Source: Sorex araneus
Taxonomy: Eukaryota > Chordata > Mammalia > Eulipotyphla > Soricidae
Reading direction: 5' to 3'
Assembly: GCF_027595985.1 (NCBI RefSeq)
Contig: NC_073302.1
Span: 13,127,811-13,191,810, forward strand
Length of the DNA stretch: 64,000 nucleotides
The position numbers and the translations under genes are program-made. A model generated the notes under the pieces. It ran no database searches and had not been told where the DNA came from. It worked only from the letters and a program-made list of their open reading frames with translations. Below, piece by piece: positions 21,505 through 44,980 of this stretch; position 1 is the stretch's first letter; each line of letters starts with the position of its first letter.

Positions 21505-23870
21505 GTAAGTGGCCGGGCCTCGGGGGGCTCCCCCTCGCCGAGCTCTCCGCACCCTGAGTGCCTCCTCCTTCTCTTTCCCGAAGTGCCCCCTCCCCGAATT
21601 TTGGCGGCGCCTTGCGGGCGGGGAGGGGGCTGGAGCCCCGGGGAGCCGCGAGCCTGGGGGTCTGCAGGGAGAATGGGGTCCGCGGGGCTCTCGGAGCCCT
21701 GCCTGGGGCCCCGGGCCGGTGAGGGATGGGAGTGACAGGTCGTCGTTCTCCTTGCAGCAAGTTTCCACTTTCTCTCTTCGGGGGGCGCGTGGGGGCCCCG
21801 ACGCGGCGTTGGGGATTGCGCTCACGTCCGAAGTCGGGCTGCGGCCCGGAATGAGACGGGCACGGGGGGGTGGGGGACCATTTGGCGTCGGAGTCCCCAG
21901 GGGATGGTTTCTGCCAGGTTTGGTTTTTTCTTTTTTTTTTTTTTTTTCTTTTTTAATTCCCCTCCTCTCCTGAACACCCGTTTTCAAAAAAACCAACGGC
22001 CGCCCCGGGAGCGGAGAGGCCCGGGCGCATGAATCATCCTCGCTTCCTGCCCCCGCCCGGCCCCGCGCCTCCTCGAGTGCCGCGGATTTGAACTGGACGC
22101 AGACGGGAACCCGCAAACAGGCATTTCTTTGCAGATGGGTTTGAATCAGCCAATCACAGCCCGCGGGGGCCCGCTCCGGGATGATGGAGACGCGGGTGGG
22201 GAGGAGGGGGTAACCGCCCCCCGCAGGTCCCCGCCCGCCCGAGTGGGGTGTGCAGTGGGGGAGCGGGGAGAGCCGCGCGCCCCGGCGCTGCGGGGGAGGA
22301 AGTGTCAGTTTGTGAACCTGCTGCGGCGGGACCCCAGGGCTCGGCGGGCAGGGGCCTGGCAGCGCCGCCCGGGGAGGGGGGTGGAGGGAAGGCCAGGTGG
22401 CAGGGAGAAGAAGGCCTGACTTGGCACTGCCTACCCTGTCCCGTGTCTGTGCGCCCTGCCCGGGAGAAAGGAGAGGAAGGGGCGGGGAGCGCGGCCGTGC
22501 CAAGTCCCCAGCGCCGTTCTGCCTGCCCCTGGCCCCTGACATGCACACACACGTATTTCCTTTCCCTGCTCGCTGACACGCTGCTGTGAGATCCGTCCAA
22601 CACCCGCTGCCCCGAGCGCGCACGCACTCGCGCTCGCCCTGACGGCACATGCTCCGGAGCGCCAGGTGCCCGGCCGCCGGGCAGGGGAGCGGACCCGCGT
22701 CGGGGCGCGGGGGAATAGAACCAGTTGTTGGAGAGTGGATGGAGGGACACGGAGCCAGGGGAGCCCCGCGAGGGGAGGGAGACGCCCGCGGAGGATGCCA
22801 CTTGCCAGGGAGGACCTGGAGGGAGAGGGCGCAGTTGCGTAGAAGTTTTCAGAAAAGGAGTTTTCAGAAGGTGGCGATTGGCCCCGTAAGGAGAATCTGG
22901 AAGAAGGCGAGAAAGCAGGGAGTGGGCGCAGGTGAGACTATTGCCCGCCCCAGGTGCCTAGCGTTGGTGAGCACGGGGTGAGCACTCAGGAAACAGATGT
23001 TGAATGAAGGGCCCAGACTTCACGCGGGAACCCAGAGGGGTTTGTAGAGTGTAGAGTGCTCTTAGTCGAAAGTCTGTTTAAAGTTGGCCAGCTGTGGCAA
23101 GTCCCTTGTGGGAGAAGTCTGGGGTGTTTGGGGGGGTCCCATGGACCACAGTCATGCCATTAACAGGAAGAGAGCCTTGCACTTCACAGGCGAGCCACAG
23201 ACCTAGGCTTGGGGATGACTTAGGTGCTAGAGAAAATTTGCATCCGTGTCAAAGCATGAGCAAGTTTAAATGTCCCAGAAATGGTTTCCATTAAATCGTC
23301 CCCTAATTGAGAACAGAAAGGGGGATTACAGAAGAAACAGATTGCCAAGTTTATACCAGTTCACAGGCTACCCGGGAGATTTCCGGTGTAGGTGAGTTTT
23401 CTCTGGGCTGACCTTAAGGCAGTGGGGACTGAGGGTGTGAGAAAAAAAAAATCTGCGTTTAGCAGCTTTGCTGGAGAAGGGCTTCCATTTAGAGAACCAG
23501 GGGGTCTGGGGGACTGTTTGCTTATGGAATAAAGCCTTGGGCTTCTCAGTTCGGGCTGCCTAGGCTGGGAGTGTGGCTGGTGGAGAAACTGACTTTATAT
23601 AAGGCTGCACGGATGGAGGAGAAGGAGACGGGAGTCAGCTCACTTGATTAGCATCTTGGACCCACCCCTTAGGCACTTCCCCTGGCCTGGTTTCCCTCCC
23701 ATAGAATGGGAACCACAATGCCAGCCTCCCTCCTCAGAGTGGTGGTGTGGATTTAGAAACAGGGCATGTGACACACTGGTGAGGGATGCAGAAAAGACCC
23801 CTCCTTTCCAGGGTGGCCTTGGCAGTCGGGGTGCACCGAGTAAAAACCCTGCCCCCTTTCGTCTCTCTAG
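21505..23870 (+). other. PHF19: PHF19 intron 1
   Basis: A 2.37-kb intron. Its first half is CpG island and the rest is unique sequence. It has no SINE, unlike most introns of this gene. It ends TTTCGTCTCTCTAG. Confidence 0.85.
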
Positions 23871-23885
23871 CATCTGTGGAAGCCA

Positions 23886-36531
<12,646 letters not shown>

Positions 36532-38378
36532 CTAGCCCCCCCACCCCCCCCAAACCAAAGGAGGGGTAGGGGAAGCAAGACCGAGCTACAGATGCCCGCC
36601 CACCCGCCCTCCAGGAAGCCGGTGCCTCTCCCTCCCCCTCCCCGCCAGCCTTTGTGCCTCTAAGGTCCCAGCTCACACAGGCTCCTCCTGTGTCCCCCAC
36701 CCGGCCCGTGCCCTCCCTCCGGTCTCTGATCGTTTCTCTGCTCCCCTTTCTTGCGACCTGAATCTTGTCTCTGTCCTTGTCCCTCCCCTCCACCTCTTTT
36801 TGCTTCTCCCCTTGGGTGGGGGTGGGGGGGGTTTCTATCCGTCTCTGTGCATGGGGGGTCATTTATACCGGGCTCAGGGGCAGCCAGTTGTGCCGGGAGC
36901 CTTAAGCGGTGCTGGTGGAGACGAGGACGCCCCTGTGAGAGCCCTGGGGGTCTGAGGCGTGAAGGGGCTTCTCTCCCTCAAGCTCGGGGTGAAGGCTGCG
37001 GGTACCGACTCTTCCTTCCTAGCCGCGGCCCTTAGCTGCCCTGGGACTGGGCTGGCCTTGCTGAGGTGGACGAGGCCTTGCAAGAGGAAAGGAAGCTGTT
37101 GTGCTAAACCCGTTTCTTCTGTCTCCCGCCCCCAGACCCGACACAGCTGACCCGTCCACACTCGGTCACACATAAGCTTCCCTGCACGTGTCCTTCCGTC
37201 CAGTGTGCAGTGTGCCTCTCCCCCACCCCCTCCCCTCACATGTGCCTCCCATGCTCTCCACGGTGGCTCCTGCTCTTCCCTGGCCCTCCTCTTCCTCGTG
37301 CTGCAACTGTGAAAAAAAAATCCACCTCCTGTCCCCTTCTTGCAGCCCACGGGCCAACCTGGACCCGTGGAGGAGCAGTGGACTCCAGGCCTCTTTCTAA
37401 TCCCCGACCCTGTCCTGAAGTTGACGATGTCTTGTTTTGCAACAGGGTGGCATCATTTTCTCACTCTGCCCCCTCAAAGGGAAGCCTTTATCCCTGGGGG
37501 TAGGGCTAGAATGCCGAGAACTGACTGGTATGCAACGCGTGCACCCACCTGAAAGGAAACCAAAAATGAGAGGGGAGGGCACCCTCCTGCTGCTGCTTCC
37601 GGGGAGGCAGGGACGTCAGAGACGGTCTCGCTTAGATTGGATAGGGGAAGAAGTGCCTTCGCTGCAGGCGGTGAGCGACTGCGGCACCCAGGGACCATCC
37701 CTGCCAACGGCCGCTCTGGACTCTGCATGGCTGGTTGTGCAAGCTGCCAGCGAGGTGCCCATAGAATGAGGGGGTGACAGCAGCAGCCTGAGGAGCTGGG
37801 TTGTGTATGACTGGGTTGGCTCCCTTCCCCACCCTGCACCTGTAAGCACACGGGGTCTCCGGGGTAACTCAGTTGCCCCTCTTGCCTTAAATCTCGTTTC
37901 CCACAGTGCCTTTCCAATGGGACCTCGCCCCTGTTTGCAGCCCACCCATTGCTTCTGCTTCCTGGCAGGCACTAGCTGGGGCTGGGCTCAGTTCACCCCT
38001 GTACCCCACGCCCATTCTCAGCCCCCAGCTGCTGCCACTTCAGAGACCCCAGCTGGGGTTCGTGGGAAAGGGGACTGAGAAGCTAGCCCCCAACCCAGCA
38101 AGGGGGCGGGGGTCCCACTTCCGGCTTCCAGCCCGAGAGCATGGCCACGGCTGGGAGAGTTGGTCACCACCGGGCTCTGGAGGGGCTCTGCTTGGGAAGG
38201 AAGCCGAGGGCACGGCAAGGTCACCCTGACGTCGCCCCCTGGCATTTCATTCATACCAGATAATAGCTGTATTACTGCCGACTGACCTTATAGCCCTGTG
38301 CACCTTCGAAAAGATTTATGGTTTTGAATTGCTGCTTTTAATAACGTTTGTTATATTAAAGTTATAATTAATATGTGT
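36532..38378 (+). other. PHF19: PHF19 3' untranslated region
   Basis: About 1.85 kb with no SINE insertion, in contrast to the DNA beyond it. It is C- and T-rich near the stop and AT-rich near the end. The 3' edge is inferred from the polyadenylation signal. Confidence 0.8.
38355..38360 (+). terminator. PHF19: PHF19 polyadenylation signal
   Basis: ATTAAA within TTATATTAAAGTTATAATTA. It is followed by a T/G-rich downstream element (ATATGTGTCCATTTTAG) and is the best signal downstream of the stop codon. Confidence 0.75.
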
Positions 38379-38660
38379 CCATTTTAGAAGTGTGTGGGAA
38401 AAGCCGCCCATCTGTTTGTTCCCCTGGCAGCCATCAGCTGTTGGGTGACAAAAAGGGATTGGCGGTGGCTGCGCGTCTTGGTCTTCTGGAGGCTGAAGGT
38501 GAAGGGCTACTCGACAGCTGACTGCCCGTGACCCCTCAGCGGTATCCTCATCCTCACCATCAAAAGGATGGACAGTGCCTTTCTTCTGCTGAGAGTATCT
38601 GACTAACGAGGCCCAAGAAGATAAGCTGAAGACCTTAGAGAAGTAAAATATGGGAAGTGA

Positions 38661-38840
38661 GGGGCTGGAGCCATAGCACAGCGGGGAGGGCGTTTGCCTT
38701 GCATGCAGCCGACCCAGGTTCAATTCCCAGCACCTCATACAGTCCCCTGAGCACCACCAGAAGTAATTCTTGAATGCAAAGCCAGAAGTAACCCCTGTGC
38801 ATCGCCAGGTGTGATGTAAAACGCCAAAAAAAAAAAAAAA
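38661..38840 (+). repeat. Type I SOR-like SINE
   Basis: Full-length with poly(A), starting 280 bases past the PHF19 polyadenylation signal. Confidence 0.94.
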
Positions 38841-38875
38841 GTGAACTCATTCACTGCATTAATAATGCCTGTTTA

Positions 38876-39012
38876 GGGGCCAGTGCAATAGTACAGCTGG
38901 TAGGGTGCTTATCTTAGACAGCTGACCCAGGTTTGATCCCCAGCACCCCATATGGTCCCCTGATCTGGCTAAGAAGTGATTCCTGAGTGTGGTATGGCCC
39001 CAAAACAAAACA
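38876..39012 (+). repeat. Type I SINE, internally shortened
   Basis: GGGGCCAGTGCAATAGTACA head, GGTTTGATCCCCAGCACCCC. The middle of the second half is lost. Confidence 0.85.
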
Positions 39013-39245
39013 CATAAATTTAGGGACTATAAGTAGGCAGGTGCACAATCCTAGAAATCTGAACTGAGGTCAGGCCTGACTTGGCTAGTTCTGACCTGCC
39101 CACGTGGGTCAGGAACCCTTGCTTCAGTTTGTCAGAGAATCCCTGGTGTTGGCAGGGAACCCTTAATATGTCAGTGTGGAACATTATCACTACAGGTGAG
39201 ATTTCTCCTAAGTTTAGGGCAGTTCGGAGAAAAACAGAAAAAGTG

Positions 39246-39281
39246 AACTGTTAGGGGAAAGTCAACTGTTAGGGGAAAGTC
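39246..39281 (+). repeat. Perfect 18-bp tandem duplication
   Basis: AACTGTTAGGGGAAAGTC at 39246-39263 and again at 39264-39281. Confidence 0.95.
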
Positions 39282-39284
39282 AGG

Positions 39285-39412
39285 GAGATGTATGATGGGT
39301 AGGGTACTTGCCTTGCATGCAGCTGAGCCCAGCACCCCATGACACCTTCAACCTTGTCATGAGTGATCTCCGAGCACCACAGAGTGTGGCCCAAAGTTAA
39401 AAAAAAAGGAGC
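39285..39412 (+). repeat. Diverged type I SINE
   Basis: GATGGGTAGGGTACTTGCCT, then CAGCACCCCATGACACC and AGTGTGGCCCAAAG with A-tail. Confidence 0.8.
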
Positions 39413-39646
39413 GGGGCCGGAGCGATAGCACAGCAGGTAGGGCGTTTGCCTTGCATGCGGCCGACCCGGGTTCGATCCCCGGCATCCCATATGGTCCCCC
39501 AAGCACCGCCAGGAGTAATTCCTGAGTGCAGAGCCAGGAGTAACCCCTGAGCATCGCTGGGTGTGACCCAAAAAGCAAAAAAAAAAAAAACAATAATAAA
39601 TAAATATATACCTCACAAGGAAAGGAAAACTTTAAAAAAAAAAAAA
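39413..39646 (+). repeat. Type I SOR-like SINE inserted in a SINE tail
   Basis: Full-length copy starting right after the AAAAAAAGGAGC tail of the previous element. AAAAAGGAGC recurs at about 39646-39655. Confidence 0.93.
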
Positions 39647-39889
39647 AAAAAGGAGCAACAAGGAAGTGACCCATGGACTTAATCCTGTCATTCCAGGGGT
39701 GACAGCCTGTAATTACCAAGTGTTTGGTGATAAACATCCTTGCTGACTGGGAATGGGGCTCCAGGCTCTGCATGTTTAAGGCCCTAGGTGTGGTGTGGGG
39801 GGTCTCTCACACATAACTTACACACCCTTCCCTAACTTGGCTCCACCTTCCTTGGTCACTTCTGCCAGGACCTTTAACTAACATTATTT

Positions 39890-40055
39890 GTTTGTATTTG
39901 GAGAAAGGTGGAGGCGTTGAGGCCACACCTGGTGGTCCTTAGGGATCACTCCTGGCAGTGCCAGGGATGGGGATGGGCATATGCAGTGCTAGGTATAAAG
40001 CCAGGGTCGGCCAGGTGAAAAGCAAGTACTTGAACCCTGTGCTCTCTCTGCCCCG
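39890..40055 (-). repeat. Diverged type I SINE
   Basis: GTTGAGGCCACACCTGGTGG to TGCTCTCTCTGCCCC with substitutions throughout. Confidence 0.78.
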
Positions 40056-41477
40056 TGCCATTGGAACAGGTAGACTTGGTTATTGCCCAGGATGGCATCT
40101 ACAGTATGAAAAGTCAGTGACCCTGGATACCATAAGACCTGAGTTCTAGTCCCAATTCTGCAATTAACTATAATGGCCCTCCTGAAATGGTCCATACAGG
40201 AGGGTCCAGTTCTTTGTGAACGAGGGAGAGATTTACAAATTCCCAATAAACATTTACCTTCAGAATTTTGGACCAAGAAACTAGAACTCTCAGAAGTTTC
40301 TTGTCATAAATTATTTTTTTTAACTTCAAACTTTCTTCAAACCCCTTCCTCATTATTAAAGATAGCTGAAAATGTCTGGACAAATGGAATATCAAACTTC
40401 ACGGCCTTGACAAGTAGCTGCAGCTTACCAGGAATATTTAAACACAGGAAAACACCAGAGAACATTACTTGATCAGATTCAGACAGCCAAGCAAGGCTAA
40501 AATCTTACCACCATGTCTCAAAGTTGCCAAATTAAAATTTTGCTTCCAAAACTGTTCTTTCAACAGGACTTGTGGGATTTAACGTATCTAATTTCTATTT
40601 CCAAGGATAACCCGAGTTTGCATCGGCCAGGCAGTGCACTTACGGTCTGGCAGCGGTCACTGGCAAGACAGAGCTGGTAACCACTGCTGACCTCCATGCT
40701 CTGTCTCGTGTCTCTTAATTCTCTATGTTGGTATTTCTCGCTCGTTTTCTATTCCATAAAACTGGAAAAACAGTGACTTTAAGTTACTGCTTTTAAGCTT
40801 TATCATTGACAATGGAAGTGCTTTTTCTCATTTTCTCAATTTATTCTTCCAAGAATCCTAATTTTTTTCTTTTTTAAAGAGATCTATTTCCTAAGTAGTC
40901 TTTATGGAAGGAGTTTCAGCATCCTCAGGGGGTGGAGATTGCATCATTCTGGGATGGACATTGTTCTGGGAGGACAGTGGGGCATCACCAGGAGTGACCC
41001 AAAAAAGAATAATAATAATTTCCCTCCTCTATAGAATGAAGATAGTCTCGCCAGCCTATAGATGTGTAGGGAGAAGTAAACAATACACAGTACAGTGCAT
41101 CTGTGAGTGCTGGACCTACTTTTCAGATAGAGATGGCCTCTTGGAAAGAGACAATAGCATTAAACTTGAATTCAGAGCCTAACTCTGTCACATTCCATCT
41201 TATGTTCTTTGATCTCAGATTTCATCTGCAAAATGAATACAGCACTGAGAAGAATAAAATATTTTGATAATAAAATAATGTTTAGGATAGCACCTGGCAG
41301 GAAGAACAGGCATTTGGTCTTTCTTTGTTCCAATTTGTGACAATGAGGAAAAAAAAAAAAGTCACCAAGAAACAGTTTTCAGTACAACAATCAGCACTAA
41401 AAATTACCCAGTGAAGGCTACAAATGCAAAGGGGAAAAGATCTGGAATTTCATCTCCTTTAAGAAAGTTAGAGGGGT
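40056..41477. other. Unique AT-rich intergenic DNA; SINE tail remnant near 40985-41022
   Basis: Lies between the two convergent genes. A SINE 3' remnant (CACCAGGAGTGACCCAAAAA) is the only repeat I can name. No exon recognised. Confidence 0.45.
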
Positions 41478-41656
41478 GGGGCTGGAGCAGTAGCACAGCA
41501 GGTAGGGTGTTTGCCTTGCATGCAGCAACCCGGGTTCGGTTCCCAGCATCCCATATGGTCCCCTGAGCACCGCCAGAAGTAATTCCTGAGTGCATGAGCC
41601 AGAAGTAACTCCTGTGCATTGCCAGGTGTGACCCAAAAAGCAAAAAAAAGAAAAAG
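41478..41656 (+). repeat. Type I SOR-like SINE (first of tandem pair)
   Basis: Full-length with a short A/G tail, directly followed by a second copy in the same orientation. Confidence 0.94.
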
Positions 41657-41831
41657 AGAGGTTGGAGAGGTAGCACAGAGGTTAGGGCATTTGCCTTGCA
41701 TGTAGCTGAACCGGGTTCGATTCCCAGCATTCCATATGGTTCCCTGAGCACCGCCAGGAGTAATTCCTGAGTGCAGAGTCAAGAATAATCCCTGTGCATC
41801 GCCAGGTGTGACCCAAAAAGCAAAAAATAAA
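41657..41831 (+). repeat. Type I SOR-like SINE (second of tandem pair)
   Basis: Begins GAGGTTGGAGAGGTAGCACA and ends ACCCAAAAAGCAAAAAATAA. Confidence 0.94.
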
Positions 41832-42007
41832 GTTAAAGGAAAAGTTTAATGAGCCAAGATTTTATCTTAAAAGTAAAGGAACAGGGAGATATTAATATCT
41901 ACTTAGAAGAGGTAGAATTTTGGGTAGAACTTAAGAAAAAAATTTCAAATGTCAACACCTAAGTGAATAAAAGAGCACAGAGATTTATTAAAAGAAAGTT
42001 TAAGAAA

Positions 42008-42153
42008 AAGCTGGAGACATAGTACAGGGGTTAAGGCGCTTGCCTTGTGCTCTAGATCTAGCCCTGGTACTGCATATGCCCTGGATGCTGCCAAGAGTGT
42101 CCTGAGCACTGCTGGGTGTGGCCACCAAATCCCCTTACCGCCCCCCCCAAACA
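42008..42153 (+). repeat. Diverged type I SINE
   Basis: AGCTGGAGACATAGTACAGG head. The end GCTGGGTGTGGCCACC is followed by a C-rich rather than A-rich tail. Confidence 0.78.
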
Positions 42154-42704
42154 AGGTTAAGGTGAAACTATTGGGTTTTTCCAACTCCATAAACTAGGAA
42201 GTAACTTGAGAGCTATAGGCTCTACAGAGAGCTTCAGTTATTCAACTCCTTGAAACATCAATTGGGAAATGCATGGGGAAAACCCTAGAAGAAGAAATGA
42301 AACATGCTGAGGAGCCCTGGCCTTGAGAACTCACCATCTACCACGGAGGCTGGCATGAGGCACAAGGGTAACGGGCACCAGCAGCGGGGGGGGGGTGTCC
42401 CTCCAAGGGAGACGGCCAGCCTGGCAAAGAACAGCTGAGTTGCACAAGCATCCACGCACCGGAGGGCTTTAGGCAGAGAACTGGCGTGAACGAAGAATAA
42501 TGTCACACTGCTTACTCCCTTAGGGGAGGGCAGGCAGAGGTAATGGTGGAAAAATGTGAGCCGAGGCAGGGCTGGGAATGAGGCAAGGCATGTGCGAGGC
42601 CCTGAGTTCACCTGAGCACTGCTCACGTGTGTGCCCTGGTGGCCCTTGAGCACTGCAGACTGTGGCCCCTACAATAATGAACGAGTTAAAGCCTTACAAA
42701 GGGT
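42154..42704. other. Unique sequence, possible old SINE remnant near 42560-42680
   Basis: CTGAGCACTGCTCACGTGTG-like pieces suggest an eroded SINE. No exon recognised. Confidence 0.4.
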
Positions 42705-42879
42705 CTTTTTTTTTTTTTGCTTTTCTTTGGGTCACACCCAGCGATGCACAGGGGTTACTCCTGGTTCATGCACTCAGGAATTACTCCTGGCAGTGCTCAG
42801 GGGACCATATGGGATGCTGGGAATCAAACCCGGGTCAGCCGTGTGTAAGGCAAATGCCCTACCCGCTGTGCTATCGATC
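42705..42879 (-). repeat. Type I SOR-like SINE with TSD
   Basis: Reversed copy. Host target TACAAAGGGTCTT (left) and TACAATGGGTCTT (right) flank it with one mismatch. Confidence 0.94.
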
Positions 42880-43149
42880 CTACAATGGGTCTTGACAGCC
42901 AAACCAAGAAACTGAATTCTATCCTAAAAAGCGACAGGGACAGTCCATTTGGCATCTCCAGTACACTTTTAGTAGGCTGGTGTTAGAAAATTTACTTACA
43001 TGTCAGAAACCCGTATTTCAAAAGAGACGTCACTCTGTTCTCTTTGTTCTCCACTGGCTATCAAACACAGATCCTATGAACCATGGAAAGGTCTTTACCA
43101 GGTCTTCAAAGAAGGGTCCTTGGAGATCCTCCCTGGGTTATATCTAGTA

Positions 43150-43262
43150 TTTTTTTTTTTGCATTTTCTTTTATTTTATTTTTTAAAGATTTTATTATTG
43201 AATCACTGTAATATAGACCCTTACTGAAATAACTAGGTTTCAGTCATACAGTGTCCTACCCC
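43150..43262 (-). mobile_element. L1-like LINE 3' terminus, strongly truncated
   Basis: Reversed tail and ATTATTGAATCACTGTAATA, then the AGGTTTCAGTCATACAGTG block also seen at about 5920-5940. Confidence 0.75.
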
Positions 43263-43274
43263 CTTGGCAGTGAG

Positions 43275-43285
43275 TCTCCCTCTCT

Positions 43286-43339
<54 letters not shown>

Positions 43340-43438
43340 CTTCTCTCTCTCTCCTCTTTCTCTCCTCTCTCTCTCCTCTTTCTCTCTCTCCTGTTTCTCT
43401 CCTCTCTCTCGCCTGTTTCTCTCCTCTCTCTCGCCTGT

Positions 43439-43472
<34 letters not shown>
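43275..43472 (+). repeat. (CT)n microsatellite with TCTCCTCT interruptions
   Basis: Pyrimidine tract. Units such as CGCCTGTTTCTCTCCTCTCT recur three times. Confidence 0.96.
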
Positions 43473-43874
43473 ATACTGAAAGGTTATCCAGTAGGTTAGG
43501 TTAGATCTAGTATTAACATGGCAGGGATCAGAACTAGAGGCTTGACATGACCTCTCCCAGACACCCTTTCCACTGGAAATAAAGACCCAGGTTACCCACC
43601 CACAGGACCCCTCCATGCTCAACCCCCTTCTCCCTGGTATGGAGCTCCCTGTGACACTCATGGGGGGGAGGGGGCGGCTGGGGGCACTAGATCAAGTTTC
43701 TGTTCCCATTCCACAGACCCCGCCTTCCCAGCCCTGTTCCACTTGAGCGCTGTGGAGGAGCAATGGAGAGCAGGCACGGTTGTACTCGTTAGAGCATGAC
43801 CCATCAACCCATTCCCGGACCGCAGAGCAGCGTGAGGTCTATAAAGACCAAGACTACAATCTATAAAAAAAAGA

Positions 43875-44877
43875 GACTAGCTTTGGTTACTGGTTTATAC
43901 ATTTTTAAGAAAGAACACTTCTTAAAAGTCCTTTCAGAATGCAAAGAATGCAACGAAGGCACAGCATAGCAGTTGCAGTATGGTTAGGCGGTGGGGGGTG
44001 GCATATTTTTACTGCCACCATCCAAGCAGTCCCAGGGCACCTTTTGTCAGCCTGGAGCTTGGTGGGACAGAGAACATTGGTTCTAGAAATTTTTTCGAAA
44101 CAGTGAACCTGAAAATCCCTAGGGTTCTGCCTTCTTCAAGGCTCAGGCTCAATGCCCAATGGAAAGGCTATTTACGGTGTGTTCAAAGGCTACATTTCCA
44201 CCAAGCAAAGTATCAGAACATTTTGATGTCCGTCAGTCGAGACTTAGTCCCAACCCATGAGGCTATGGTTAAGCCCTAACATTCCCCTCATCCTTCTCCC
44301 ACTCAGGAGAGTCTATTCCCAGTCTCACCTCCGGAGGACTCAGGAATTACAAACACTGCTCCTTAGCTAGCAGAAATCCTGTTTGTCACTGAAATTGCAT
44401 CATTAGTAGTTAATCCTTTAGGGTAAAGAACTTGCCAGTTCCCCTAGAAGGCAGCATTCACCCTACACACTCATGGGTTAGCAGACCCCATCCTCCTCCC
44501 AACAAGCAGGAAGGAAGTTACATTGTTGGTACCAGAGGTAGATGCTGTTGGTACCAGAGGTAGATGCGGTGACTTCAGGAGAAGATGACAATCCCGTCCT
44601 CACTACCACTTTCCCTTGATCGCCACCTATGTCCATCCTTGCCCTCCCACCCCCAGGCCACCTTTAACCATGAAGCAGAGTCCCACTGGCTTCCCGACTG
44701 GTCCAAATGGCTCAGTCTTCTCTTGAGGCAGCAGGAAGCTTGGCCCTTCACCCTTCGCAGGTTATCTAGCTCCTCTGTACTGACAAAACCCCGCAGTTCC
44801 AAGCCGTGAGGAAGCAGGAAGAGCATCTCCTTCCTTGGAATGCAGCTGATTCAGGCTGAGGGAGGCCTGCGGGCACA
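43875..44877 (-). other. CUTAL: CUTAL 3' untranslated region (end uncertain)
   Basis: About 1 kb of repeat-free DNA, unusual here, which fits a retained UTR. A TATAAA variant signal at 43899-43894 followed by a T-rich run could be its end; no AATAAA is seen before it. A perfect 22-bp tandem duplication lies inside at 44524-44567. Confidence 0.45.
44524..44567 (+). repeat. Perfect 22-bp tandem duplication in the CUTAL 3' UTR
   Basis: Two identical units starting TGTTGGTACCAGAGG, at 44524-44545 and 44546-44567. Confidence 0.95.
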
Positions 44878-44980
44878 TCAGTCCTTTGCTATGCCTTCCT
44901 CCAGCCACTTTAAGTAACGCGCATCTCCTTGGTCCACGGTAAGACTGAAGACTTCTGGGATTTCAAAAGGATGCACCAAC
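44878..44980 (-). CDS. CUTAL: CUTAL last coding exon (stop at 44880-44878)
   Basis: Residues 125-158: the HPFEIPE motif and the terminal YLKWLEE helix, ending AKD and TGA. Acceptor CATTCTTTCCAAAG|G. Confidence 0.94.

Larger units (their letters stand above)
20640..22800. promoter_or_regulatory. PHF19: CpG island of PHF19
   Basis: Dense CG dinucleotides and GC boxes, densest at 21,040-21,520, with no interspersed repeat inside. It covers the untranslated first exon and the start of intron 1. GGGGGCGGGCGCGGCGC-type units repeat two to three times at about 21,120-21,170, giving clustered Sp1/KLF-type sites. Confidence 0.93.

Noticed and set aside
21433-22650. A 405-codon reverse open frame across the PHF19 CpG island
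   Set aside because: High GC removes stop codons. The translation is arginine-, proline- and glycine-rich low-complexity sequence, with overlapping frames on both strands and no domain.
43256-43474. Long Arg-Glu or Ser-Leu repeat open frames
   Set aside because: They are translations of the CT/GA microsatellite.
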